A DNA stretch of 64,000 nucleotides from Piezodorus guildinii (taxonomy: Eukaryota; Arthropoda; Insecta; Hemiptera; Pentatomidae): the NCBI GenBank assembly GCA_023052935.1, contig CM041292.1:147746439-147810438 (forward strand). The letters are read 5' to 3'. The notes under the pieces were generated by a model, which searched no databases, was not told the DNA's origin, and worked only from the letters and a program-made list of their open reading frames with translations. Below, one piece after another: positions 43,552-55,371 of this stretch. The position numbers and the translations under genes were made by a program. Numbering within the stretch: the first letter of the stretch is position 1; each line of letters begins with the position of its first letter.

Positions 43552-44425
43552 TTTTTTTTTTTCACTTACCTACATATGAAATATATAGTAAGGGAAAGTA
43601 TTGCGATTGTGAAAATTTTTTAATTCCAGTTTTCAACGGAAATTAACGTTTTAGGGTCCCCTGAGTCCCAATGACCAAGTCTCGCCAAAAGGTCTGTGAA
43701 TGTGTCATATAAAGCTGAAATTTCATATTTAAGACAACTAAACGCCCGATATGTTACAGAAACTTTTTCATCAAAATCGGCTGACCGGAAATGTACTTTA
43801 TAACATGGATTTTGCACCTTTTTTACGATTTTCTCATGAATAGCTTTAACGATTTTGATTAAAGTCAACATATTCATGTAAAATTTAATGGGATTTAATA
43901 TGATGTAGTTTTCATTCTGATTGAAATAGTCTGACAAGGCTTAAATGCCGATCTTTTAAAAATTCCTCCTCTAAAGTACCTTTAATTTTGTAGATAAAAT
44001 TCATAAAATTTGGTACATCTTCTTATTAGCAATGATAAATAACAGGTAAATATGCAAATGGAGCGAATTTGATAAACAACTAAAGGAGATAAGTGCTTAC
44101 ATATTTTGTTATACAATTTTTGTGTTTTTGAACACAAGAATAGTAATATAGGTGTATAGTATACCGTTGGATAGCTAAATATTTTAGAAAAAAATGTTAT
44201 CTAATTCACGGAATTTGAAAGGTTAATGGAGAGTGATGAAAAGCCGATAACTTAACTGATTGTTGTAGAAAAAAATAAGATTATTTTATAAAACACATGT
44301 TTCTATTGAAATTAAAAATAATTAATTCTTTAACAATTTATTTGTATCTTTAAATGTATATAAAAATTCTTAAATTGATTTTAACAATGGAAGTATGTGA
44401 AGGCAGTGCGTTCCTCGCACCAGAT
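43552..44425 (+). repeat. Rep-A copy 8, full-length and uninterrupted
   Basis: Starts TTTTTTTTTTTCACTTACCTACATATG and ends near GTATGTGAAGGCAGTGCGTTCCTCGCACCAG, with all inner blocks in order (CAGTTTTCAACGGAAAT, ATGTTACAGAAACTTTTTCA, ATTTAATGGGATTTAATATG, AGCTAAATATTTTAGAAAAA). It is the best unit in the window to use as a reference, about 0.87 kb. The frame at 43620-43937 is repeat-borne. Confidence 0.85.
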
Positions 44426-44923
44426 TTGTTTTTAAATTGAAAAAAAAAAATTAAAAAATATGAATTAGAACTGGAATAAAAGCAGCCATGTCTTCAAATA
44501 TTTGTTGAAATAAGTGTTTGTCTTTATAAAAACTCGCACAAATAAGAATGTAAAAGATCTCTCCTAACCAAATCTTTTCTATTTCTCATTTTAACTTTCA
44601 CTCACAGAATTCAATTGTTTGTGTGTTGGCTCCAGTTTACAAATTTTTTAAATGATTCACTGTAAGGTGCGCGCAATTCATAGAAGCTAACATTTAAGTT
44701 TCACTCGTAAGAAATACGAAATGATCGTTGTTCTTGGCCTTATTGAAGCTTTTAAACAATTTAGAAGAGTTTATGATGTTTTATCAGGTACTGCATAGAG
44801 AAACAGCTCTTTTGGTTCCCTACATATCCCCAAAAACTCACTGAAGAGGGTATATTCTTCCAACATTGTTTTTTATTTTACTAAAGCATGATTTGTCTGT
44901 TTCAATTTAAATAGGATTATTTA
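44426..44923. other. AT-rich, nothing recognised
   Basis: No gene or repeat that I can support between Rep-A copy 8 and the MITE. Confidence 0.45.
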
Positions 44924-45468
44924 TTAACCCTTTGCGCTCGGTTGTCCCCTCTGAGGGGACATTACATCTGACATTACATTTTATTACCAATCATTTAGAA
45001 TGAACTTGGAAAACAGTATTTTTTTTTTTTTTTTTTTTATGTATAATAAGAAACGCATATTTTCCTGTAGTTTTCTGTTAAAATAGATCAACTTATACAA
45101 AATATCAAGATTCATGATAAATGAATGCAAAGTGCAACTTCTCTAATCATTTGATTAATATATGGATTTAGTGGAGCATTCAGATTCCATTTGACATTAA
45201 ACATGCAAACATTTTTCTATCATTCTTATTAGGAATTGCTTCAGGATTTACCATATTGTATGAAATTATGAAAAATAAACTTTTATTTATATTTTTTTGT
45301 GTTCTTCGAAGGCCACACTAATACATATAAACCAAATTTCATTGCAATATATTTAGTTCCTAAAGTTTTACACATATTATCACGATTCCAGTGTCTATGT
45401 TTTCGCGAAAAAGTAGAGTGGAGTACTTGGAGGTAGCGTGCGGAACGGTGGCGAGTGCTTAAGGTTAA
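44924..45468. mobile_element. piggyBac-type MITE with TTAA at both ends
   Basis: TTAA at 44924-44927 and 45465-45468. The left end reads CCCTTTGCGCTCGG; the right end, inverted, reads CCTTAAGCACTCGCC. They match at most positions, with mismatches at CTT/TTA. A small palindrome, GTCCCCTCTGAGGGGAC, lies just inside the left end. 545 bp, no transposase. A different subfamily from the MITE at 19145-19613. Confidence 0.75.
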
Positions 45469-45884
45469 ACTATAGGCACACATTTCTCTGAACGTATTCC
45501 TCCAGTCCGTAATAGTTGAACTAAATATAACTTAAAAATTAAGTTCTTTAGAAGTATTTTCGAAGCTGTGTATTCCTGGGTCTGGATATATATAACTGAG
45601 AGAGCCTTACTTAAAAATAGTCTTCATTCTCAGAACCTTGAGATTAAACCCTAAAAGTTATGCAATTTCTTACATAGCTAACCCGATTTTTTGTCCTTTT
45701 TTTTTAATTTTTTGTTAAATTTCATATTTTGTTCTTTATCACACTTTTAAATTTAGGTAAGACACCTTTATCTTGAAACAACACCGGACTTTCACTTATT
45801 TCGGTTAAATATGTTTTAGATTACATAATATAACAATATAAAATTGATATGTCCAATAATCACCAAAGTTGATGCCCTTTTCAT

Positions 45885-46270
45885 CTTTCAGAATCAGGTT
45901 TTACAGATTTGTAAATAAGATTTAAAAATACAAAAGTTTTGGCTTTCCAACACTATATTATACATGTAAATTACCGTTCTTATAAAAAACAAACAAAAAT
46001 TACATGAACATATTATTTTACTCTTCTAGTTGGCAATCAAATTCGTTCAAATTGTGTTCTTCATCAATGCTTATAAGATGATTTTGTTAATCCTATCAAA
46101 TATAAAAAATTAAAGGTACTATAGGGGTTAAATTTAAAGGGCACAGAGACCTTTTCACCCCACTTGGATATTTTGACTAAGTCGACCCTAAAAAGTATAG
46201 TTCTGTTTAAAGATGGAAATATACTTTTTTTTTAAAAACAATACTTTCCTTACTATATATTTAATTTATA
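45885..46270 (-). repeat. Rep-A copy 9, internally deleted
   Basis: GGCTTTCCAACACTATATTATACAT, TCTAGTTGGCAATCAAATTCG and TATAAAAAATTAAAGGTACT are followed directly by the far-end blocks (ACAGAGACCTTTTCACCCCAC, TACTTTCCTTACTATATATTTAATT). The roughly 400 bp normally between are missing. Confidence 0.7.
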
Positions 46271-46942
46271 AGTGGAATTAAAAATTTATAACTAATCGAA
46301 AGTCTGTCTTTATATGTTGTCTAGTTCTGTACCATCCTTTTCTCATATAAGAGGCCTCTGCACAATAACATAAGTCATATCAAATTCAAATATTACTATT
46401 AATTATTTTATTCATAGAGTAACCTGCTAAATTGTATTAATATCTCTCCTAATGAATTTAATTAGTCATAACTTAAACTTGAACTTCTCCGGGCTCCGGG
46501 CTATAGTGGCAAAACATACATTTTCTACATTACCTATATTATATATATATATAATATATAATATATATATATATATATATATTCTAGATGCATATGTTAT
46601 ATCTCCCAAATGTCATAATATGTTTAATTAAAGATAAAATGATCTTATTAGGCAGGATCATCTGGACGCAGATTTCATGTTTAATACTAAATGACTCAGT
46701 CGGTTGGTAATTAGTTTTAAGCTAAATTAATTACCTGGGGTAAAGGCTTCTTGGGTCGACTAGTTTCAGAGAGAAAATTGGCTGATGTTAGGTATATATT
46801 GAAATTATTGCGGCATTTCTACGTGTTAATGTAAGCAGGGTAAAAAATATTGCAGTATTATATCGTTACTTCGATCCAATAAATTTCAATTATGTCTTTT
46901 ACTCTAAAAATATAATATAATACTATGCTTGGGTATAAATAC

Positions 46943-46978
<36 letters not shown>

Positions 46979-47264
46979 CTCTACCGTAAGATAACAAGTA
47001 CCTTCAACTTTATATTTTTAAGTAACCAATTTGAAACAGGAAGTGAGCATTAAATTACAGTGGGAGTCTGAACCATTCTGCCTATAAATTTAGGCCTAGC
47101 TCCTGCAGCTTAGTCCTCTTAACTGTGATTAATATGGTGCACCGGCTCATCTCTGTAAGCAGTGTCTTCTTTATTAAGTAATTAACTTCGTTGATTATTC
47201 AATTAATACATTTTATAACGTTCCAATCCCATCATAAGCCAGTAATTCATAATGACATGGAAAA
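46271..47264. other. AT-rich with two short (TA)n tracts
   Basis: TA tracts near 46539-46581 and 46943-46974. A CAGTGGGAGTC motif near 47060 resembles a short part of SINE2 but nothing around it matches. No gene seen. Confidence 0.45.
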
Positions 47265-47690
47265 TCTGTCGTACGCAACGCACGACTTTCACTTACCTTC
47301 GTTGTTAAAATCAATTCAAAAACTTTTAAGTTATGTTAAGTAGGAAAAGATGTTAAGGAATTACATCGAATTTCGATTACAAGTTTTTTTATTAAATAAT
47401 AATTTTAGTGTTTTTGAACAGAATAATAGTAATATAGACGTATAAGCTAAAGATTTTAGAAAAAATATTATCTAATATTCAGAATGTTTAAAGTTCATGG
47501 AGAGTGATGAAAATCCGATAAAACTAACCGATTGTTGTTGATAAAAATATAATAGATTATTTAATAAAACACATGTTTCCATCGAAACATATATGATGAA
47601 TTCTTTTATCTTTATTTTTCATCTCTAAGTGTATTTAAAATTTTTTTAAATATTTTTAAGAACGGGGGTAAATGAAATTCGTGTATTTCT
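47265..47690. repeat. Rep-A copy 10, inverted-arm (fold-back-like) form
   Basis: The left side 47275-47340 is the far terminus of Rep-A in minus orientation (GCAACGCACGACTTTCACTTACC, then TTCGTTGTTAAAATCAATTC). The right side 47405-47685 is the inner-to-far part in plus orientation (AGCTAAAGATTTTAGAAAAA ... GGGGGTAAATGAAATTCGTG). The same terminus is therefore at both ends and the opposite terminus is absent. Confidence 0.6.
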
Positions 47691-49004
47691 TTTTTAATTC
47701 TAACGATAACACTACACTTCTGGTAAAAACACTGATTTCTAAGAAAGAAATTAGAAGAATATTTATTGATTTTATATGATTTGATAATCATTCACATTCA
47801 ATACATGATAACCTACTATCACATCCACGGTCTATACGTAAAATCATCAATTTCATTGAAACTTTTTACTCAGCAATAGTGAGTCTCATTATTTTTTCCA
47901 TTAATTTATTTGATTACCATTATCCGGAAATCTTGTGACTATGTTAGTTCGAAACTTTATGCTTAGGGAAACTTTATATCCTCGCCTTTTAAGTCACTGG
48001 AGGTTTTTACAACTCAATACTTTATTCACTCATAAAACTTACAGTTTATGAAAAAATAGCGGAATGTTATCTTGGATCTTCATCAGTTCTAATATCATAA
48101 TTGATATTAACTAAATATAGAACTCAGGTAGAATTCTGTTTTTGTTTTACTTTACAATCCATTTGTATTCATGGGAGATAGTCAGATCCCTTTGCTTATT
48201 ATCAATCCTCGACAAAAAGATTTCCTTCTTAGTCGGCTTGAGGAGGGATAAAGAGAACCAGTTCAAAGACATTCTCTTCCTTCGTTACTTGAAGGACCCT
48301 CTTTCTTACAGCCAAGGGAATTGATTAAAGAGTTTCCAGTATCTTCATTACTCGGCTCCAAAATATTCGACTCAATTGAGCCATGTCTTATCTTAATCCT
48401 CTTGTTTCTTAAGAGGTATAGCGACGTTGAAGCAGGTTTTAATTTAAACAACCAGCTCGTGGATTTGTCACCAAAACATGGATTAATCAAAAACCATGAT
48501 ACATACAATTACGTTTTGTATTTTATATAACTACGTATTATCCAATGAGAGTCACGGAGTATAAGGAGTTCAATAACGACCTTTGTATCAGCCGACAATA
48601 AATTGAACAGGGAATGACGGTGAGATTGAAATCCTGTGAGGAGTGGTCGGAGTAATGGAAACAGCGGTGATACCATAGGTCCTAAAATGCAATTACTCTA
48701 ACTGATCTCGATCGAAGTGATAGAACACTAAATATTCTATCAGTATGATCGGGTATACTATGGCTTTTTAAATATTGTTTTAAGAGAAGGTACTCCAATT
48801 GAGTTGGATAATAATGATCATTTTTGTCATTCAGTACGTGATTAAATATTTTCTAATATTTTTTTTTTCGGACAATCATTTTTTCTTCTACTCCACACAT
48901 ATATGCTTTTCAATATGTTAATTTGCGAAATATTATTCTTCACAATTACAAATCTCAATTTCATATTTAAAATTACATAACAAAACAAGATGTTTAATAA
49001 AAAT
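47691..49004. other. Unassigned
   Basis: Overlapping frames on both strands at 48142-48530 (60-81 codons) lie in a patch of slightly higher complexity. I recognise no domain and see no splice or repeat context, so no gene is called. Could be a decayed transposon piece. Confidence 0.35.
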
Positions 49005-49870
49005 AAACTGAAGACTGGTGTAACAACTGGAGAATCAAAGTCAATCAATCCAAATGCAAACATGTCACCTTTACCCTTCGAAGACAATCCTGCCCTCCAG
49101 TTCTATTTAAATCCGTTCCGCTTCCTTTCTCCGACACAGTCCGGTATCTTAGCTTCCTTCTGGACAAAAGACTAACTTAGAACCCGCATACTAGATTTAA
49201 ACGACAAGAAATTAATCGACGATTTGGACAATTATACAGACTACTGAACAGGTATTCAAAACTATCTATCGAGAACAAACTGTTAATATACAAGGCAGTA
49301 CTGAAACCTGTCTGGACCTACGGACATCAACTGTGGGGGACAGCCAAATTTTTTAACATCAAACGCATTCCATCCTTCCAATCTAAAGTCCTCCGAACAA
49401 TAGTTAATGCCCCTTATTATGTATCTAACCATACCTTACACCGCGACCTAAATATTCCATTTATTTTAGACCTTATACCATTAAAATTCTCTAAATTTCA
49501 TCAAAACCTTATCCATCACCCTAATCCCCTAGCTCAATCCTTATCCAGCTCCACACATCCTTACCATCCTCCTAGAAGGTTGAAACGGCAGTGGCCTCGT
49601 GACTTCTTGTAACATGTATATTGGAGTTCTAGCATTGGCTAGATTCTCCACTCACGTGCTGTATGCTTGTGAATTGTATATAGGTATGAGTGACTTTGGT
49701 ATACATTTTTATTGATTTTGTTTTGTATATATGTATATTGTATTATTATTATTATTATATAAATTTATTATTTTGTATATATCGTGTGAATGTAGTATGA
49801 ATGTTGTACGTTATCACTATTAAAAATGTCCTGAATTGGACAGATTGTAATATTGCTCAATGAAAAAAAA
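49005..49870 (+). pseudogene. Jockey-1 family copy, 5'-truncated
   Basis: Starts in the ORF2 C-terminal region (EDWCNNWRIKV, SKCKHVT-like, equal to residues about 694-713 of Jockey-1 ORF2). It then carries matches to QELNRRFGQLYRLLNR, LLIYKAVLKPVWTYG, VLRTIVNAPYYVSNHTLHRD and LIPLKFSKFH in broken frames. It reads Gln (CAA) where Jockey-1 has TAG, then QNLIHHPNPLAQSL and the end RRLKRQWPRDFL with TAA near 49611. The 3' UTR (GCTGTATGCTTGTGAATTGT, ATT repeats) ends in about 10 A. No reverse-transcriptase core. It is the key comparison for the premature stop in Jockey-1. Confidence 0.92.
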
Positions 49871-50128
49871 AATAAAATAAAATTTATGAAGCATAATTGC
49901 TAATAGCTCATAAATGATTAACGTTAGATTCTTTAAAATAGGTAAATACAATTAAACAACAAAAGAACAAATTGCAAATAATTCCACAATGAATAACTGT
50001 GAATGGAATCAGTTGATGTACTATGTTCATCAATGTTGAATTTCAGTTAGAGAATAACTGGGAAAATTAATCGATATGGTACAATTTCTAATGGAGTGAC
50101 TTATATGTATATATAATATATAATATAT

Positions 50129-50170
<42 letters not shown>

Positions 50171-50640
50171 TGAATGACCATCATGTTAGAAAACCCATTA
50201 AGAGGACAAATAAACGTAAGAGTTATCGACAGACGAAGGTAGGGGACTAGTTCTCTATGTTATGGGCAAACTCAGTAGTGCTAAGTGTGAGGAGGGTACT
50301 GGGTCGGTTCGAGGGCTCTTACCAAGAGTTCCTTCTCCTTTGTTGATGGCCACTTATTCATCGATTCTTAGCGTCACACAGGGTCATAACATGTACATTT
50401 TTGTAAAAAAAAAAAAAAAAAAAAAAAAATGTTGCTTTAGCATTTTTTTTTATGAAAAACAGCATATCGTACATATATCTATCTATAATTTACTGCTTTC
50501 CCCAATCAGGAAAAAATTCAGTTTGCGTACAGACCGGTGGATTGATTAAGTGTTGAAGGATAATAAATAAATAATATACTAACTAAATTTATTTATAATC
50601 AACCATGTACATTTTAAAAATTAGTTAACTAATACTTTTT
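49871..50640. other. TA tract and a possible retrocopy with poly(A)
   Basis: (TA)n near 50105-50169. From about 50185 to 50405 is a block of more balanced composition (GGGACTAGTTCTCTATGTTATG, GAGGGCTCTTACCAAGAGTTCC), followed by about 24 A at 50406-50429, which looks like a polyadenylated retro-insertion of unknown source. The frame at 50262-50549 crosses the A-run and is not credible. Confidence 0.4.
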
Positions 50641-50649
50641 ATTCAAATC

Positions 50650-51020
50650 AATATAGCTCTTAAACAGTAGTTCCCGGCGACGAATGTTACATAACCAAAA
50701 ATACTCTTCATTAAATATCTGTAACTCGTCATAATGTTGAAACAACCAAAACTAACACGAAATGTCACAGTGACAAAAAATCAATAAAGTCCCAAAGATA
50801 AAAAGGATAGTCAAAACGAGATCCTTTTCATTTAAAGCAATATATCTCATTAACAGTAGGTACTACCGACAAACGTAATATGCTGAAATAAGTTGAAATT
50901 TTCAATGCGTGCAACAATCAACTTTTTCAGCGAGTGATAAATGTAGCAAAACGTGACTTATATCGTACGAAAACAATATGTCCTAGCGACAAATGTTAGT
51001 AAATAAAAATATCCTCTACT
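50650..51020 (+). repeat. Degenerate tandem repeat, unit about 110-195 bp
   Basis: Three related blocks: AACAGTAGTTCCCGGCGACGAATGTTA near 50664, AACAGTAGGTACTACCGACAAACGTAA near 50852, and AACAATATGTCCTAGCGACAAATGTTA near 50963. The first and third are followed by AAAATA(C/T)(T)CTTC.(T)TAAAT.TCTG. Confidence 0.6.
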
Positions 51021-51289
51021 AAATTTCTGACCTGAAAGGTGTTGTCGAATTTTCGATCCAATCAAAACAGAGCTAGCCAGATTAGGTCAAATAAACTTTG
51101 CACAATGAATGTTACCGACCCTCAGCCAGAAGACCTACCCATGTCAATTCTTTTTTTTTTTTTTTTTTTTTTTTTAATATTTAATCACTTCTTCATTCTA
51201 AGATAATTATACTGAAGAAACCTCTAATATATGTAGATATAGAGAGCTCCAAAATTAATTTGGCAAAAAAAAAAAAAATGTGGCACACT

Positions 51290-51561
51290 TAAAAAAATTA
51301 AAATTTTTATTAAATATATTTTTATTAAAATTTACAACTGTATAAGATACAAGTAAATATGCTGAACTGATAAAACACATGAAATAAACTGCCCATTGGC
51401 AGCACTCTATAGTAGTGAGTATAAACAAGGTCTCGAGGCCATCTTATTTTCAGACGCCTCGGAGGATTATCAGGAATTGAAGTAGAAGCAAGGATTGAAA
51501 CTAATTGATTAGAGTGGGAGTTGAGTTTATCATGGAAGGAGTGATATCTGGAATTTGCCAA
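51290..51561 (-). pseudogene. Jockey-related LINE, extreme C-terminus and 3' UTR
   Basis: A minus-strand frame of 78 codons contains FHDKLNSHSNQL then PDNPPRRLKIRWPRDL, which parallels FHQNLIHHPNPL...YHPPRRLKRQWPRDL at the end of Jockey-1-type ORF2. A short 3' UTR with AATAAA motifs follows on that strand. The rest of the element is absent. Sequence divergence suggests a sister family rather than Jockey-1 itself. Confidence 0.75.
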
Positions 51562-51828
51562 TTTTTTTTTTTAATTTAAAAAAAATATGTTTTTTTTTTA
51601 TTACTATTAACAATTACTAAGAAGAAGTTTATGAAATAGAAATGTCTGTTTACTTAATGTAAACCAAAACACGGCTTATGTTATGATCAATGATGTAAAC
51701 AAAAATTAACTATGGTAATAATCACTTTACAAATAACAGTTCTTATTGCGATTTCGTGGCAACAATAATGAAATAAGAATCATATTTATTTAAAAACTTG
51801 TTTATTACAATTATCATAATTGCTCAAA

Positions 51829-53078
51829 ATGGCAATAACCGCTGAACAATTTGCTAGTTCCTTTGCTTCAGTCGAAAATGGCCATAGACGGTGAAACGCT
51901 GCTCGGGCATTATGATTACCTGAAACCACCGAGCGTAGAGCGATCCACCGTGTCTTGGACACTGGATTCAGGTTCGGGTCGCAAGAACGACACAGCCTCT
52001 AGATGATCGGTTTGTTTTAATTCATACTCTTCGAAATCTGTTGAGACTGATCAAAGGCTCCGGATGATTCGTGATGTTACAATTACTGCCGAAGTTCACT
52101 CAACAGAAGAAGACTCACTGAAATGTGCTTACATCCCAGGAGGGTAACCACAGGTCACTATAAATCATCGAAGAGCCAGTTTAGAGTTTGCTCGAAAGCG
52201 TTATTGTGGTATGAAAATGAATGGAGGACTGTATTTTTTTTTCAATGAGTCACGTTTTCACTTTACTCTCCAGATGGACGTTCTAGAGTTTACCGAAGCG
52301 TTATTCTGAATGTAAAATTGCTGGGTGAGTGCAATTTAGAGGTGTTTAAGTGATGTGTGGGAGGAATATTTCTGGAAGCGAAAATTGTTCTCGATGTCTT
52401 CAACAGACCTTCCTTAAATGCAGATTTGTTCATAGCAGAGATATGCTATACCATTTATTGGAGAAAATTTTGTTTTTATCCATGACAATGCTCAACCACT
52501 CACTGCAAACTGAGTTCAGCAACATCTTAATGATACACGAATTCAGAATTTAAGGTGGCTAGCGCATAACCCTGACTTAATTGAATTCCTCAAGATGTTG
52601 TAGCAAACCTTATTAGAAGTAAGCCAGCAAGTCTACAGGCAGTAATTCAAGCAAAAGAAAGCAATACCCGTTATTGAAAGTTGAATACAACAGAGACAAA
52701 AATTTTTTTTTGTAATTATAAATGTTTGTAAAATTTATCTTTTTTTTTATTTTTTCCAAAAAAATATTTAGTTTTTGTTTCTTAATCATCCTAAAACAAT
52801 ACTACTTTTATTGTAATTTTATTTAGTAATAAATTTCATTCTTAGTTTGATATCTCGACTGCCGAAGTTGTTAGAAAGTAAGTTAATTTTGTTGTTTTTT
52901 TTTTCACTAAAGATTGGTTAAAAAGAATGAATTTTCCATTTAACTCTATTGCGTAGTGCAACCCACATAATACACAAAGAGAAAAAATCCAAACACCTAA
53001 GTGCCGCACAACAAAAAAATTACGCCGATTAATTGATATAATCCATGTGGGGTGGCCTCAAAATTTTTATCAGCAGTG
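51829..53078 (+). pseudogene. Tc1-like transposase relic with one inverted terminus
   Basis: From ATG 51829: MAITAEQFASSFASVENGHR, then a stop; the HTH region, QPLDDRFVLIHTLRN and MIRDVTITAEVHSTEE follow in shifted frames, then INHRRASLEFARKRY. In the catalytic part the first Asp is Asn (NESRF in place of DESRF, near 52245), the second is kept (HDNAQP, near 52485) and the third block is eroded. The right terminus near 53045-53078 (GGGGTGGCCTCAAAATTTTTATCAGCAGTG followed by TA) matches the usual Tc1 inverted-repeat wording. A matching left terminus was not found. In life the protein would cut and paste the element at TA; this copy is dead through many stops. Confidence 0.85.
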
Positions 53079-55371
53079 TATATGTTTGTATATAAAAAAG
53101 ATCTCCTGTGACTTAGAGGTTATCTCTATTGTTTTGCCTAAATTTATATTTGCCTTTTTTTTCGACCGTGTCCTAAATAATATCTGTTGGAATAAATATG
53201 AATTTAGCTATACATTTCATTTATTACCTGTACCAATTACCCGATCAAGTAACCTGGAGATTTTCCCATTGCAATACAATGTAAATGAATTTCATGCATA
53301 AGAGTCTACATTAGGAGAAGTTAACATTCATTCTAAGCATAATAATCATTAAAGTAAGTGATAAATAATTTCATTTTATATCACCTAATAATGGAACATT
53401 TTATAATCCAATGCTGTTAAGTCGTAAAAATAAAGGAACATAAAGACTAATGGAAGTTTTATGTTACACATTTGATAGCAGCTTAAAAGTCACCCTAGAA
53501 AATAAAGAGAACATCTCAGTGAAAAATACGTATTACGTATCCTATATAAGTACAGTCTTTATACGGCTCTCTGTTTTGTGTCGGCGTATAACGGAAGATC
53601 TATTTTTACTGCTCTATGATCATTAAACTTTATAATCTTGGATAAGTAATATCTTTGAAAAAAAAACGTATATATGTTTATTAATTTGCAATAGATATAG
53701 GTCATAACGCTGTACACCATTAACTTTCTATTATTTTAAAAATGATAAGCTCATTATTTATTGTGCAATAAGTGATTTTAGGATAATATTAAATAAAATT
53801 GATAAAAAGCATCCTGAAGTTGGAGCAGGAGTCCATAATAATAAAAAAAAAAATTAATGTTTTTAAAGATTTCAAATTAAGAAAGTTTAGAAGAAACTGT
53901 TTTTTTTTTTTTTGATAAATGTAATATGAAAATTCAGTTTTTGTGATATAAATCAAATGTTTCTTTACAATTTATAAAAACATTTCAGCTCTTTTATTTA
54001 AGTATATTTAATAAAATGATACATTCACAGAAATAGGCCATGTTGAGGCAAAAATTACTCCAACACTTCAAAAATAAAAAAGTTCATAGTATTAATGATT
54101 TATAAATTAAGAACAAATATTCTTTTTAATTATGTTAATATAAAATCATTTGACTTGGAAATTTTAAATGAAGATGACAACAAATGAAAGGATATTTTGT
54201 GGATGGGTGTGATTAAACACAATTGTGATTGACAATCATTGTGAAAGGAAAGATCTGTAGTTTAATAGAGAGTGTCATATAAATTTTAGATCCGAAAATG
54301 TATGTTATGGAATGGAAAGCAAATAATAATTGAAGACGATTAGAAAAAAGAGAAGGAATGAAATTGTAGTAATTTATAGATAAAAATTTACACAAAAGAC
54401 TGCACTTTTTATTTTTCTTATTCTTCATTTATTTGTTCAACAAAACATACAATGCACAATAACATATACCATACATTCATATGTAAATTATCGTAAAATA
54501 GTATGACAATATACCACAGACTTAAAAAAGAATTGAATTATAATTAATTTTTGTCTAATATACAATATTAATAGTTTATTGTTATTTGATTTTTTTTTGA
54601 GAAGTTATGGTAGAATCATAGAGTAATGTTTAATTGTTCAATAATTAGTAAAATTGACTGGTTCGGCTCCGGTCTAACTGTCTTAAAGACCATAGTTCTA
54701 ATTATGTTTTATATACATTGTAATAATTTTTATTATAAAAGAATTAAATACAAAAAAGTAAAATCAGTTATCTATCTAAATCTTATTAATGGAAGGATAT
54801 CATAAAATTATTGCCAAATATAGGGCAATTATCAAAGTTTCCTGTTTTATCGCTGTCTTCAGAGAAGCTCCTAAACACCGAAAACAGTAATCAATCTGTG
54901 GGAACGTTAATGAAGGAAATGGAAATATACGTGTTACAAGTAGAGGTGTGTCCCACGAGTGATTTATGAGCTTCTAGTTGGAAAATATTCGACTGGAGAT
55001 ATGTAAGATATGCTTATTCCAGAAGAATACTCAGTCTAAGTTATTTAAAGGTTAGTGGTATATGATGAGAACTTTATTGCGTTATTATTAATTAAAAGAT
55101 ATTAAATATAACAGTGGAATAATAAATGAGACGATAAATACTGAAACAACTAATGAAACCCGTACCTCAACACTATTACAAGATTTAAAAAAAAAAGTAA
55201 AACATGTATGAAACCTTTTATGATAACGTTTACTACTAACAGTATTTTTAAGTCAGAAAGTATGTAACAGTTGGTCATAAAGAAAGGATCAAATGGAGAC
55301 ATTAATGTAGAAATAAAGAATTTCTGGGATTTTCAATGCAGCATTTTTTTTTTTATTTCAAACAATATATT
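53079..55371. other. 2.3 kb AT-rich region without recognisable features
   Basis: Only chance frames of 60-85 codons; no RNA gene, inverted repeat or transposon block that I can support. Confidence 0.5.

Noticed and set aside
47050..47180. Short similarity to SINE2 (CAGTGGGAGTC)
   Set aside because: Eleven bases only, with no other SINE2 block in order.
48142..48530. Overlapping frames on both strands in a patch of higher complexity
   Set aside because: No recognisable domain, too short, no exon structure or second copy; left unassigned.
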